DNA of 64,000 bases. Origin: Phytohabitans sp052068095 (GTDB taxonomy: Bacteria; Actinomycetota; Actinomycetes; Mycobacteriales; Micromonosporaceae). The position numbers and the translations under genes are program-made. The notes beneath the pieces are model-generated. The model saw only the letters and a list, made by a program, of their open reading frames with translations, was not told the origin of the DNA and made no database searches. This document shows, piece by piece, positions 36,479-45,294 of this stretch (the stretch's first letter is position 1; each line of letters starts with the position of its first letter). Location of the stretch: positions 1-64,000 of the forward strand of contig NZ_JBQHDG010000015.1 of assembly GCF_052068095.1 (NCBI RefSeq), written 5' to 3'.

Positions 36479-38979
36479 GCGGCCCAGACAGGCCCAGCCC
36501 CGACGGTGGGCGGCAGCAGCCTGGGCCGGGTGGTTCCCGCTCCGGTGGTGGGCGGCCACGGTCTTGGCCGGGCGGTGTCCGCTCCGTTGACGGGCGGCTG
36601 CCGTCTGGGCCGGGCGGTTCCGGCGCTCGGGATGACCGGGTGCCGGATCTGCGGCTGGCCGGTCTGGCGATGGCGACGTGGCTGTCCGCACTGGCCGCCC
36701 TCTACATCCCGGTGCGCGGCGCCGTCGCTGCCGCCGCTGCCGCCGCGCTGGCCGCCGTCGCCGTGGCCGTGGTCATGCGGCGGCGGGCGTTGCCGCACGG
36801 CTGGATCGTCGCGAGCGTGCTGCTCGGCGTCGTGTGCGGGAGCGCCGCGACCGCGGCCCGGGTGGCCACCCGCGACGCCGAGCCCGTCGCCGCGCTGGTC
36901 CGCGAGCACACGCGCGTCGACGCCGAGTTGGTCGTCCGCGACGATCCGCGGCCGGTCCGTTCGCTCGCCGGCCGTCCGCAGACCTACCTTGTCGCCGCCC
37001 ATCTCCGGGGCCTACGCCTATCGGGGGAGGCGCGTTCGGCTGATCGGGCGATCGCCGTGCGGACGCGGGTCATCGTGCTCGCCAGCGATCCACAGTGGCG
37101 TGACCTCCTGCCGGGCCAGCGGTTGTCGGCGACCGGGCGGCTGCTCCCGGCCGGCCGCGGCGACCTCAGCGCGGCGATGCTCTCGGCCACCGGCCCGCCG
37201 GTGCGCGACGGCCAGCCGTCGTGGGCGCAGCGGGCCGCCGGAGCGCTCCGCGCCGGTCTCCAGCGCGCCTGCGAGCCGCTGCCCGACGATCCTGGCGGGC
37301 TGTTGCCCGGCCTCGTGGTCGGCGACACCAGCCGGCTGGAGCCGGCCGTCGACGACGACTTCCGGGCCACCGGCATGACGCATCTTGTCGCGGTCAGCGG
37401 CGCCAATGTAGCGATCGTCATCGGCGCGGTGCTGTTGCTGGCGCGATGGGCGCGCGCCAGCCCGTGGCTCTCGGCGGCGCTGTGCGCGGTCGCGCTCGCC
37501 GGCTTCGTGATCCTGGCCCGCCCATCGCCAAGCGTCGTGCGTGCGGGCGCGATGGGCGCCATCGGCCTGATCGCCCTCGCCAGCGGGCGACCCCGCGCTG
37601 CCGTGCCCGCTCTGGCGGCGGCGGTGACGGTGCTCCTGGTGTGGGATCCCGAGTTGGCCGGCGACGCCGGGTTCGCGCTCTCGGTGCTGGCCACCGGCGG
37701 CCTCCTCCTGCTGGCGCCGCGCTGGCGCGACGGGCTGCGCCGGGCGGGTGTGCCAGCCGGGGCCGCGGAGGCGCTCGCCGTCCCGGCCGCCGCGCAGTTC
37801 GCCTGCGGGCCGGTCGTGGCCGGGCTTTCCGGCACGGTGAGCCTGGTGGCGGTGCCGGCAAACCTGCTCGCTGTCCCCGCGATCGCACCCGCGACGCTCC
37901 TCGGCGTGGGCGCGGCGGTCGTCTCGCCGGTCTGGCCGGCGGGCGCGGAGTTCGCCGCCTGGCTCGGTGGCTGGCCGGCGTGGTGGCTGGTGACGGTTGC
38001 CCGCTTCGGAGCCCGCGTCCCCTCCGGCAACCTCCCGTGGCCTGACGGCTTGTCGGGCGCGCTGCTGCTCGGTGCGCTGTCGGTGGCATTCCTGATCGCG
38101 GCGCGCCGCCGGCTCGTGCGCCGGCTCACGGCGGTGGTGGCGGTGGCGGTCGTGATCGGCGCGCTGCCCGTGCGACTCGTGGCGTCCGGCTGGCCACCCG
38201 GCGGCTGGTTCATCGCGGTGTGCTCGGTGGGGCAGGGCGACATGGCCCTGGTGCCGGTCGCCCCGGGGCAGGCGGTGGTGATCGACGCGGGGCCCGAGCC
38301 GGCTTCCGCCGATCAATGCCTCCGGCGTCACGGCGTGCGCGCGGTGCCCCTGCTGGCGGTCACCCACTTCCACGCCGACCACGTCGGCGGGCTCGAGGGC
38401 GTCCTGCGTGGACGGTCGGTCGGCACGGTGGTGACCACGGCGTGGCACGAGCCGGCGTATGGGCGCGACCTCGTGACGCGGGCCGCCGCCGTCAAGCGGG
38501 TGCCGGTCGAGGCGGCGACCGCGGGTTGGTCCCGCATGGTGGGCCGGGTGCGGGTCGAGGTGGTCGGGCCGCCACACGAGATGCGCGGCACGCGTTCCGA
38601 TCCCAACAACAACTCCTTGGTCGTGCGCGTCTCGGCCGGCGGGCTGAGCGTGCTGCTGGCCGGTGACGCGGAGAGCGAGGAGCAGCGCGCGCTCCTCGAC
38701 CAGATGGGTGCGGCGGGCGTGCGCGCGGATGTGCTGAAGGTCGCCCACCACGGTTCGAGCTACCAGGATCCCGAGTTCCTCGACGCGGTGGATCCCGCGC
38801 TCGCGCTCGTCTCGGTGGGCGTCGACAACGGATACGGCCATCCCAGCCCGGCAGTGCTCGGCCGCCTGGCACGCGGCGGCGCGCGGGTGCTGCGCACCGA
38901 TGTGGACGGTGACCTTGCGGCGGTGCGTACCGCCACGGGGCAGCTCGCCGTCGCGACCCGAGGACGCGGTCCGCCGTAG
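36475..38979 (+). CDS. comEC: ComEC/Rec2 family DNA channel protein
   Basis: 834 residues. A Gly/Pro-rich cytoplasmic start (~1-58) is followed by about ten transmembrane helices containing the competence domain (GLLPGLVVGDTSRLEP ... MTHLVAVSGANVAIV). The C-terminus is a metallo-beta-lactamase-fold domain with THFHADHVGGLEG and VAHHGSSYQ, proposed to degrade the non-transported strand. GTG 36475 overlaps the comEA stop by 4 nt. It is followed by holA, as in most actinobacteria. Whether the organism is transformable cannot be told from this. Confidence 0.95.
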   Translation: MSGPDRPSPDGGRQQPGPGGSRSGGGRPRSWPGGVRSVDGRLPSGPGGSGARDDRVPDLRLAGLAMATWLSALAALYIPVRGAVAAAAAAALAAVAVAVVMRRRALPHGWIVASVLLGVVCGSAATAARVATRDAEPVAALVREHTRVDAELVVRDDPRPVRSLAGRPQTYLVAAHLRGLRLSGEARSADRAIAVRTRVIVLASDPQWRDLLPGQRLSATGRLLPAGRGDLSAAMLSATGPPVRDGQPSWAQRAAGALRAGLQRACEPLPDDPGGLLPGLVVGDTSRLEPAVDDDFRATGMTHLVAVSGANVAIVIGAVLLLARWARASPWLSAALCAVALAGFVILARPSPSVVRAGAMGAIGLIALASGRPRAAVPALAAAVTVLLVWDPELAGDAGFALSVLATGGLLLLAPRWRDGLRRAGVPAGAAEALAVPAAAQFACGPVVAGLSGTVSLVAVPANLLAVPAIAPATLLGVGAAVVSPVWPAGAEFAAWLGGWPAWWLVTVARFGARVPSGNLPWPDGLSGALLLGALSVAFLIAARRRLVRRLTAVVAVAVVIGALPVRLVASGWPPGGWFIAVCSVGQGDMALVPVAPGQAVVIDAGPEPASADQCLRRHGVRAVPLLAVTHFHADHVGGLEGVLRGRSVGTVVTTAWHEPAYGRDLVTRAAAVKRVPVEAATAGWSRMVGRVRVEVVGPPHEMRGTRSDPNNNSLVVRVSAGGLSVLLAGDAESEEQRALLDQMGAAGVRADVLKVAHHGSSYQDPEFLDAVDPALALVSVGVDNGYGHPSPAVLGRLARGGARVLRTDVDGDLAAVRTATGQLAVATRGRGPP

Positions 38980-39065
38980 TGATTTGTCCGCTTTGGCGGT
39001 GAGCGATGCGTCGACAACCCGATCGAGTGAGCGAACGTGATACTCAAACGATCAGCCGTGCAAGT

Positions 39066-40118
39066 ATGGGCTGCGTGACTGTAGGAGCCACCGACTCGAT
39101 CGTGCTCGTCTCTGGAGACGAGGAGCTACTGGTCACCCGAGCCGTGGCTCACGCCGTCGAGACCGCACGGGCCGCCGATCCCGGTGCCGACTTGCGGGAG
39201 TACGAGGGTGGTGCGCTCAGTCCCGGCGAGATCGCGGAGATGATCAGTCCCTCGCTCTTCGGCGGGCGCCGGGTGCTCGTGATCCGCAATGGGCAGGACG
39301 CCAAAAAGGATCTGACGGCGGCCCTGCTGGCGTACGCGAAGCAGCCCGAGCCCGACGTCACGCTCGTGGTCACGCATCCTGGCGCGGCGAAGGGCAAGGC
39401 GCTCGCCGACGGTCTCAAGTCGGCCGGTGCCACGGTGGTCCAGGCGATGAAGCTCAAGGGCAACCGCGAGCGGGTCGCGTTCGTGCGCGACGAGTTCAGG
39501 CGGCTGGGCGGGCGGTGCACCGACGACGCGGCCGAGGCACTGCTCGCCGCCGTCGGCAACGACCTGCGCGAGCTCGCCGCCGCCTGCTCGCAGCTCGTGG
39601 CCGACACGGGCGGTCGGATAGGCGCCGACACGGTGGCCCGCTACTACCGGGGGCGCGCCGAGGTCAGCGGTTTCACCGTCGCTGACGCGGCGATGGTCGG
39701 CGACGTGCCGGGCGCGCTGGAGGCGCTGCGGTGGGCGCTGCACGTCGGCGTCGACCCTGTGCCGATCGCCGACGCCATCGCCGACGGCGTGCGCACGGTC
39801 GCGCGGGTCGCTTCGGCCGGGCGGGGCAGCGCGTACCAGCTCGCGAGCAGCCTCGGCATGCCCGCATGGAAGATCGAGCGAGCACAGCGCCAGGGACGTG
39901 GCTGGACCCCGGAGGGCCTGGTCGACGCGATGCGGGCGGCCGCCGACTGCAACGCCGAGGTCAAGGGTGGCTCCGACGACCGCGGGTACGCGCTTGAGCG
40001 GGCCATATTCGCCGTGGCCGCCGCCCGGCAGGGTGCGTCCTCGGCTCGACCCGGTGCTGGCGCGGTCTCACCCGGCACGGCGGGGCATGGCGCGCGGCGA
40101 GGGGGTGGCTCCCGATGA
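39066..40118 (+). CDS. holA: DNA polymerase III subunit delta
   Basis: About 350 residues. It is the delta subunit of the clamp loader, which opens the beta clamp. N-terminal SIVLVSGDEELLVTRAV, LREYEGGALSPGEIAEMISPSLFGGRRVLVIR and the C-terminal RWALHVGVDPVPIADAIADGVRTVARV are typical of HolA; residues after ~330 are an Ala/Gly-rich tail. The start is uncertain: ATG 39066 (chosen) or GTG 39075, neither with a clear RBS; the transcript may be leaderless. Overlaps the next gene by 4 nt (ATGA). Confidence 0.92.
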   Translation: MGCVTVGATDSIVLVSGDEELLVTRAVAHAVETARAADPGADLREYEGGALSPGEIAEMISPSLFGGRRVLVIRNGQDAKKDLTAALLAYAKQPEPDVTLVVTHPGAAKGKALADGLKSAGATVVQAMKLKGNRERVAFVRDEFRRLGGRCTDDAAEALLAAVGNDLRELAAACSQLVADTGGRIGADTVARYYRGRAEVSGFTVADAAMVGDVPGALEALRWALHVGVDPVPIADAIADGVRTVARVASAGRGSAYQLASSLGMPAWKIERAQRQGRGWTPEGLVDAMRAAADCNAEVKGGSDDRGYALERAIFAVAAARQGASSARPGAGAVSPGTAGHGARRGGGSR

Positions 40119-41248
40119 GCAAACGGACGGTCGCGCGCGAGACGGAGCCGGGCGCGGTGGGGGTGCGATACCGCCCGCTGTACGCCCGCGCGCTTGGGCT
40201 GCGCTACCTCCAGCCCGGCGGCATGCTCTGCTTCGTCTACCTGGAGGGCGCGGTCGCGCTCAGCCTGCTGCTGGCGCTGGCCGAGCTGGTGAGCTGGTGG
40301 GTGGTGCTGATCCTGCCGGTGTCGGTCGCGCTGATGGTCAAGGTCAACGACCTGGTCGCCGGCGCGGTGGCGCGTTCGGCCGCGCGGATCCCGGAGCGTG
40401 AGCGGGAGCGGGTGCGGCGCGAGGTCAGCGCGTTCATGCCGGTGGTCGGGCGCGCCAGCGTCGTGGTGCCGCCACAGGCTTCGCATACCGGCGACGCGCT
40501 GAGCGACGACTCAACCCCCAGCACCGGCGATCCGGCCGCGACCCAGGCGCACGCTCGGACGGCAGGGCGAGGGCGCGATCCGGCGCCCGCACACGTGCGA
40601 CGTCCGGCCGTCGCCGAGACCGCCGGCGACGGCCACGATTTGACCGCGACCGCTGGGCAGGATGCGGCCGCCGGCGACGGCCACGGTTTGACCGCGACCG
40701 CTGCGCAGGATGCGGCCGCCGGCGACGGCCACGGTTTGACCGCGACCGCTGCGCATGATGCGGCCGCCGCCCACCGCCACGACTTGACCGCGACCGCGGC
40801 GCACGACCTGGTCCCTGGCCAGCCGCGCGATCCGGCCAAGGACGAGGCGCGCGATCTGGACGCGACCCAGGCGCACGAGCTGATCGCCAGCCAAGAGGGC
40901 GACCGCGATCAGCATGCTGAGGGCGCCGCCGCGGGGCGCCGGGATGCGGCTCGGCGGTATGCGGCCGCTGGGGAATATCTGGACGCGGCGTGGCGGCAGC
41001 ACGCCCACGCGATGGCAAACCAGGCCGCGATGGCAAACCAGGCCGCGATGGCAGATCGGGCCGCGATGGCGCACCAGGCCGCAACGGCAGGTCAGGCCAC
41101 GATGGCACACCAGGGCGCAATGGCAGATCGGGCCGCGATGGCAGATCAGGGCGCTATGGCGCACCAGGCCGCGATGGCAAGCCCAGCCGACCACGCCGAG
41201 CACGGCAGCCAGCGCGAGCGCCAATCAGCTAGCTGGCGATACGAGTAA
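40115..41248 (+). CDS. membrane protein with two tandem-repeat arrays in its C-terminal region
   Basis: 377 residues, unknown function. Residues ~1-95 hold two transmembrane helices (about 44-62 and 64-82) flanked by Arg-rich segments. The rest is hydrophilic and repetitive. Array 1 (residues ~167-232) has four 17-18-residue units of the type GDGHGLTATAAQDAAA. Array 2 (residues ~299-357) has about ten hexapeptides of the type MANQAA, MADRAA, MAHQAA. Both arrays are exact multiples of three at DNA level (51-54 and 18 nt). ATG 40115 is coupled to holA. The repeats look recent because codons are conserved between units; unit number is likely to vary between strains. Confidence 0.78.
   Translation: MSKRTVARETEPGAVGVRYRPLYARALGLRYLQPGGMLCFVYLEGAVALSLLLALAELVSWWVVLILPVSVALMVKVNDLVAGAVARSAARIPERERERVRREVSAFMPVVGRASVVVPPQASHTGDALSDDSTPSTGDPAATQAHARTAGRGRDPAPAHVRRPAVAETAGDGHDLTATAGQDAAAGDGHGLTATAAQDAAAGDGHGLTATAAHDAAAAHRHDLTATAAHDLVPGQPRDPAKDEARDLDATQAHELIASQEGDRDQHAEGAAAGRRDAARRYAAAGEYLDAAWRQHAHAMANQAAMANQAAMADRAAMAHQAATAGQATMAHQGAMADRAAMADQGAMAHQAAMASPADHAEHGSQRERQSASWRYE
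40626..40810 (+). repeat. in-frame tandem repeat, ~51-54 bp unit
   Basis: Four units with near-identical DNA (GGCGACGGCCACGGTTTGAC ... followed by CGCGACCGCTGCGCAGGATG). The two central units differ at only a few bases; the outer units are more diverged. Confidence 0.75.
41008..41186 (+). repeat. in-frame tandem repeat, 18-bp unit
   Basis: About ten units based on GCGATGGCAAACCAGGCC. All variation preserves the 18-bp period, so the reading frame is kept. In the +3 frame the same DNA reads as a collagen-like Gly-X-Y series, a by-product of the period. Confidence 0.8.
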
Positions 41249-41274
41249 CAAGCCGCGCAAAACGGGCATAGCAA

Positions 41275-41315
41275 CGGGCACCGCTCAGGGAGCGTCTTGG
41301 CTCCGGCGGTGCCCG
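41275..41315. terminator. bidirectional terminator between 40115 gene and rpsT
   Basis: A 10-bp perfect outer stem (41275-41284 CGGGCACCGC with 41306-41315) encloses a second GGAGC/GCTCC stem. It sits in the 83-bp convergent gap. Confidence 0.75.
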
Positions 41316-41331
41316 AAGGGTGGTGCGAGAG

Positions 41332-41598
41332 TCAGGAGGCCAGCGTCTGGAGGCGCTTGGCGATCGCCGACTTGCGGTTGGCGGCCTGGTTTTTGTGGAT
41401 GACGCCCTTGCTGACGGCCTGGTCGAGCTTGCGCGAGGCGTCACGCATCAGGGCGGCCGCGGTCTCGGTCTCGCCGGCCGCGCTCGCCTCGTGGAACTTG
41501 CGAATGGCGGTCTTCAGCGACGACTTGACCGACTTGTTACGCATCCGGCGCTTCTCGTTCTGCCGGTTGCGCTTGATCTGGGACTTGATGTTCGCCAC
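41332..41598 (-). CDS. rpsT: 30S ribosomal protein S20
   Basis: 88 residues, normal length. MANIKSQIKRNRQNEKRRMRNKSVKSSLKTAIRKF is characteristic (basic, binds 16S rRNA 5' domain). ATG 41598 is preceded by a GGACAAGGACGAGG-type RBS region. Monocistronic between terminators; the holA/rpsT/lepA neighbourhood is conserved in actinobacteria. Confidence 0.97.
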   Translation of the reverse strand: MANIKSQIKRNRQNEKRRMRNKSVKSSLKTAIRKFHEASAAGETETAAALMRDASRKLDQAVSKGVIHKNQAANRKSAIAKRLQTLAS

Positions 41599-41716
41599 GC
41601 GACAGCCTCGTCCTTGTCCTTCAGGTTTCGGGTTTCAGAGCACAGGTAGCACCTTCTCGCCACCATGCGCGACATACCAGGCTAGCAGCCACCCACGCGC
41701 ACAGCCAAAACGGCCC

Positions 41717-42700
41717 TCACGCCCAGCCGCGACGCGACGCCAGCCAGGCCAGCGCCACCTCACCCGTCCACCGCTGATGGGCCACGATGTGCGGCGACGC
41801 GCCGGTCGGGCCCGCCTCCGCACGGGTCAGCAAGTATCCGCCCAGCGCGGCCAGCGCCGCGTCCAAGCCGTCCGCCGGGGCATCCCGGGCCGTGGGGTGG
41901 GCGGCGAAGAGCGCGTCCGCGTCCAGGCCGCTCGCGTACGCGGTGATGAGCAGCGAGGCCGTATCCCACCAGGCCGGGCCGAAGCAGATCCAGGTCCAGT
42001 CGCACAGGTGGGCGGCGCCGGTCGGATCGATGATGACGTTGTCGAGGCGCAGGTCGCAGTGGGTGGCGGCGTCGGTGTAGACGTATCCGGGGAGGGCGGC
42101 CTCCAGCGCCACGAGGTCGTCTAGCTGCTTGTCGACCCAGGGTGGCGCCGGGGGCATCGCCTCGCGACCGGCGGCGATCTCCCGCCACCACGACAGGTCG
42201 CTCCGGATGAGGTCGGAGAGCGCCGGGAGGCCTACCGCCACAAGCTCGGGCGGCGGCTCACGCAACGCATCGGCGGCCACCGCCCAGGCGGCCAGCGCGG
42301 CGTCGAGCTCGGCCGGCTGCCACGGCAACGCGGGCATCCGCCCCTCGATGGCGTCCAGGCAGATCACGTAGTGGCCGGCCGCGGTGAGCGTCCACCGCGG
42401 GCGGGCCGCCGGGACCGATGCGGGCAGCGCGGCGGTGACCGCGACCTCCCGCGCGTACCAGTCGGTGAGGTGGCGCTGCGTGGCCAGCGACGCCGCCTTG
42501 ACGAAGACGCGCTGCCCGTCGGCGGTGTCGAGTACGGCCGCGAAGCCGCGGGTGAAGCCACCGCCGGCCGTCGTGGCCCAGGTCACCTGCGAGCCCAGCC
42601 GCGCGCTGATCGCCGCGCGCAGGTCGGTGGGCAGGTCGGCCCAGGAGGGGCGGACAGCGGTGGACGCATACGGGACCGCCGGCATCGGCATCCTCGACAT
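41717..42700 (-). CDS. APH-family phosphotransferase
   Basis: 327 residues with the aminoglycoside/homoserine-kinase-like fold. The catalytic loop THCDLRLDNVIID (HxDxxxxN) and the metal-binding LCDWTWICFGPAWWD are clear; the N-terminal lobe has FVKAASL with the ATP-binding Lys. It phosphorylates a small hydroxyl-bearing compound; substrate unknown, and resistance should not be assumed. ATG 42700 chosen; ATGs at 42691 and 42685 are also in frame. Divergent from the DUF4240 gene (48 bp). Confidence 0.88.
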   Translation of the reverse strand: MSRMPMPAVPYASTAVRPSWADLPTDLRAAISARLGSQVTWATTAGGGFTRGFAAVLDTADGQRVFVKAASLATQRHLTDWYAREVAVTAALPASVPAARPRWTLTAAGHYVICLDAIEGRMPALPWQPAELDAALAAWAVAADALREPPPELVAVGLPALSDLIRSDLSWWREIAAGREAMPPAPPWVDKQLDDLVALEAALPGYVYTDAATHCDLRLDNVIIDPTGAAHLCDWTWICFGPAWWDTASLLITAYASGLDADALFAAHPTARDAPADGLDAALAALGGYLLTRAEAGPTGASPHIVAHQRWTGEVALAWLASRRGWA

Positions 42701-42748
42701 AGCCCCATAGTGCCCTGGTGTCACACCTGTCTGGCACAGTCGGACCCC

Positions 42749-43279
42749 ATGAACACGAACGAGTTCTGGGCGCTGATCGGCGACGCGGCACGCGACGGCG
42801 GCACCCCGGACACGGTGGCCGAGCGGGCCACCACGGCGCTGGCCGGCCTCGACGCGGGCGAGATCGTCGGCTTCGAGCGCCACCTGCGGCGGGTGCTCGA
42901 CGCGTCGTACAAAGTGGATCTCTTCGGGGCCGCGTACCTGATCAACGGTGGCTGTTCCGACGAGGGCTTCGACGCGTTCCGCGGATGGTTGATGGTGCAG
43001 GGGCGCGACGCGTTCGCGCGGGCGGTGGGTGAGCCCGACGCGCTCGCGGAGCTGCCGGCGGTAAAGCGGGCCGCGCTCACCGGTGAGGAGCTCGCCTCGG
43101 AAAAGATGCTGGCGGCCGCCGCGGAGGCACACCGCCGCGCGACCGGGCTGGAGCTACCGGAAGAACCCGCCGCAAAGCGCCCCAATACGGACGACTTCTG
43201 GGATTTCGACGACGAAGACGAGGTTCGCCGCCGCTTCCCGGGCCTGGCGGCCCTCTTCACCGAGGCGCCGGCGGAGTAG
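42749..43279 (+). CDS. DUF4240 domain protein
   Basis: 176 residues. The N-terminal ~120 residues match the DUF4240 family (MNTNEFWALIGDAAR ... GFDAFRGWLMVQGRDAFARAV), small cytoplasmic proteins of unknown function. The C-terminus is acidic (DDFWDFDDEDEVRRRFPGL). The last ~66 bp of coding sequence, including the stop, are tandemly duplicated just downstream (see 43214-43361), so the present stop could be one of two alternative ends. Ends before a terminator preceding lepA. Confidence 0.87.
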   Translation: MNTNEFWALIGDAARDGGTPDTVAERATTALAGLDAGEIVGFERHLRRVLDASYKVDLFGAAYLINGGCSDEGFDAFRGWLMVQGRDAFARAVGEPDALAELPAVKRAALTGEELASEKMLAAAAEAHRRATGLELPEEPAAKRPNTDDFWDFDDEDEVRRRFPGLAALFTEAPAE

Positions 43280-43361
43280 CCGAGGAAGACGAGGTTCGCC
43301 GCCGCTTCCCGGGCCTGGCGGCCCTCTTCACCGAGGCGCCAGCGGAGTAACCGAAGAAGAC
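43214..43361 (+). repeat. 71-bp tandem duplication spanning the DUF4240 stop codon
   Basis: The unit starting at GAAGACG (43214) recurs at 43285 and, as a 6-7 base remnant, at 43356: exact 71-nt period. The two full copies differ at only about three positions (GCCGGCG/GCCAGCG, TAG/TAA, CCGAGG/CCGAAG). Copy 1 is coding plus stop; copy 2 is untranslated because 71 is not a multiple of three and the first stop intervenes. Confidence 0.9.
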
Positions 43362-43374
43362 GTGGGACCATAGA

Positions 43375-43401
43375 GAACGGCCGGCCACTCGCCGGCCGTT
43401 C
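43375..43401 (+). terminator. terminator hairpin upstream of lepA
   Basis: 11-bp perfect stem GAACGGCCGGC/GCCGGCCGTTC with a 5-nt loop, between the DUF4240 gene and lepA. Confidence 0.72.
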
Positions 43402-43428
43402 CCGCAGGTTGAACGAGAACGGACGACT

Positions 43429-45294
43429 GTGCCACCGATGAGCGCGAACAGCCCGGGCGCGACCGACCCCGGCCGCATCCGTAACTTCTGCATCATCGCC
43501 CACATCGACCACGGCAAGTCGACGCTGGCCGACCGGATGTTGCAGCTCACGGGCGTGGTCGACGCGCGGCAGATGCGCGATCAGTACCTCGACCGCATGG
43601 ATATCGAGCGCGAGCGCGGCATCACGATCAAGAGCCAGGCCGTGCGCATGCCGTGGGCCGTGCGGGAGGGCGACCTCAAGGGCGAGGCGGCCGTGCTCAA
43701 CATGATCGACACGCCGGGGCACGTCGACTTCACGTACGAGGTGTCGCGCAGCCTCGCCGCCTGCGAGGGCGCCGTGCTGCTCGTCGACGCCGCACAGGGC
43801 ATCGAGGCGCAGACGCTGGCCAACCTCTACCTGGCGCTGGAAAACGACCTGCACGTCATCCCCGTGCTCAACAAGATCGACCTGCCGGCCGCCCAGCCCG
43901 ACAAGTACGCGGAGGAGCTGGCCCACCTCATCGGCTGCGCTCCCGAAGACTGCCTGCGCGTGTCCGGCAAGACCGGGGAGGGTGTGCCCCACCTGCTCGA
44001 CGAGATCGTGCGGCAGTTCATCCCGCCCAAGGGTGAGGCGGAGGCGCCGGCCCGCGCGATGATCTTCGACTCGGTCTACGACGTGTACCGGGGCGTGGTC
44101 ACCTACGTCCGGGTAATCGACGGGCGGATCGAGGCGCGCGACCGGATCAAGATGATGTCCACCGGCGCCGTCCACGAGCTGCTGGAGATCGGCGTCATCT
44201 CACCCGAGATGCAAAAGGCGCAGGCGCTCGGCGTCGGCGAGGTGGGCTACCTCATCACCGGCGTGAAGGACGTGCGCCAGTCCCGGGTCGGCGACACGGT
44301 GACGATCAACTCGCGGCCCGCCAAGGCGGCGCTCGGCGGCTACAAGGACCCGAAGCCGATGGTCTACTCCGGGCTCTACCCGATCGACGGCTCCGACTAC
44401 CCCGACTTCCGCGACGCGCTCGACAAGCTCAAGCTCAACGACGCCGCGCTCAACTACGAGCCGGAGACCAGTGCGGCGCTGGGCTTCGGGTTCCGGTGTG
44501 GCTTCCTCGGCCTGCTCCACCTGGAGATCATCCGGGAGCGGCTGGAGCGAGAGTTCGATCTGGACCTGATATCCACCGCGCCCAACGTGGTCTACCGCGT
44601 GATCATGGAGGACGGCACCGAGCACACCGTCACCAACCCGAGCGAGTACCCCGACGGCAAGATCGCCGAGGTGTACGAGCCGGTGGTCCGGGCGACGGTA
44701 TTGACCCCCAACGACTACGTCGGCGCCGTGATGGAGCTCTGCCAGGGACGGCGCGGCTCGCTGCTGGGCATGGACTACCTGTCGGCCGACCGGGTGGAGC
44801 TGCGCTACACGCTCCCGCTCGCCGAGATCATCTACGACTTCTTCGACCAGCTCAAGAGCCGCACGAAGGGGTACGCGAGCCTCGACTACGAGCCCAGCGG
44901 CGAGCAGATGGCCGACCTCGTCAAGGTCGACATCCTGCTGCACGGCGAGGCGGTCGACGCGTTCAGCGCGATCGTCCACAAGGACAAGGCGTACAACTAC
45001 GGCGTCACGATCGCCGCCAAGCTGCGCGGCCTGATCCCGCGCCAGCAGTTCGAGGTGCCGATCCAGGCCGCGATCGGAAACCGGGTCATCGCGCGCGAGA
45101 CGATCCGGGCGATCCGCAAGGACGTGCTGGCCAAGTGCTACGGCGGTGACATCACGCGTAAGCGCAAGCTGCTGGAAAAGCAGAAGGAAGGCAAGAAGCG
45201 GATGAAGATGGTGGGCCGCGTCGAGGTGCCCCAGGAGGCGTTCATCGCGGCACTGTCCACCTCGGACAGCGGGGACGGCAAGGCCAAGAAGTGA
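43429..45294 (+). CDS. lepA: elongation factor 4 (LepA)
   Basis: 621-residue ribosome-bound translational GTPase. G1 AHIDHGKST (~24-32), G2 RGITIKSQ, G3 DTPGHVDF and G4 NKIDLP are intact; the C-terminal LepA-specific domain ends in ITRKRKLLEKQKEGKKRMK, which contacts the tRNA region of the ribosome. Start GTG 43429 (MPPMSANS) or ATG 43438. Overlaps the Nudix gene by 4 nt (GTGA), so that gene is coupled to it. Confidence 0.97.
   Translation: MPPMSANSPGATDPGRIRNFCIIAHIDHGKSTLADRMLQLTGVVDARQMRDQYLDRMDIERERGITIKSQAVRMPWAVREGDLKGEAAVLNMIDTPGHVDFTYEVSRSLAACEGAVLLVDAAQGIEAQTLANLYLALENDLHVIPVLNKIDLPAAQPDKYAEELAHLIGCAPEDCLRVSGKTGEGVPHLLDEIVRQFIPPKGEAEAPARAMIFDSVYDVYRGVVTYVRVIDGRIEARDRIKMMSTGAVHELLEIGVISPEMQKAQALGVGEVGYLITGVKDVRQSRVGDTVTINSRPAKAALGGYKDPKPMVYSGLYPIDGSDYPDFRDALDKLKLNDAALNYEPETSAALGFGFRCGFLGLLHLEIIRERLEREFDLDLISTAPNVVYRVIMEDGTEHTVTNPSEYPDGKIAEVYEPVVRATVLTPNDYVGAVMELCQGRRGSLLGMDYLSADRVELRYTLPLAEIIYDFFDQLKSRTKGYASLDYEPSGEQMADLVKVDILLHGEAVDAFSAIVHKDKAYNYGVTIAAKLRGLIPRQQFEVPIQAAIGNRVIARETIRAIRKDVLAKCYGGDITRKRKLLEKQKEGKKRMKMVGRVEVPQEAFIAALSTSDSGDGKAKK

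Noticed and set aside
35582..38979. Evidence of natural competence
   Set aside because: ComEA and ComEC homologues are widespread in non-competent actinomycetes; no pilus or other competence genes are in this window.
41008..41186. CRISPR-like array
   Set aside because: Units of 18 bp are contiguous with no spacers and maintain an open reading frame; this is a coding tandem repeat.
40990..41232. Collagen-like Gly-X-Y ORF of 80 codons
   Set aside because: It is the +3 reading of the 18-bp repeat inside the 40115-41248 gene, has no RBS, and the main frame continues from a membrane domain coupled to holA. Periodicity alone explains the Gly-X-Y pattern.
41717..42700. Aminoglycoside resistance gene
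   Set aside because: The fold is right, but the family is broad (choline, homoserine, fructosamine and others); nothing in the sequence supports an aminoglycoside substrate.
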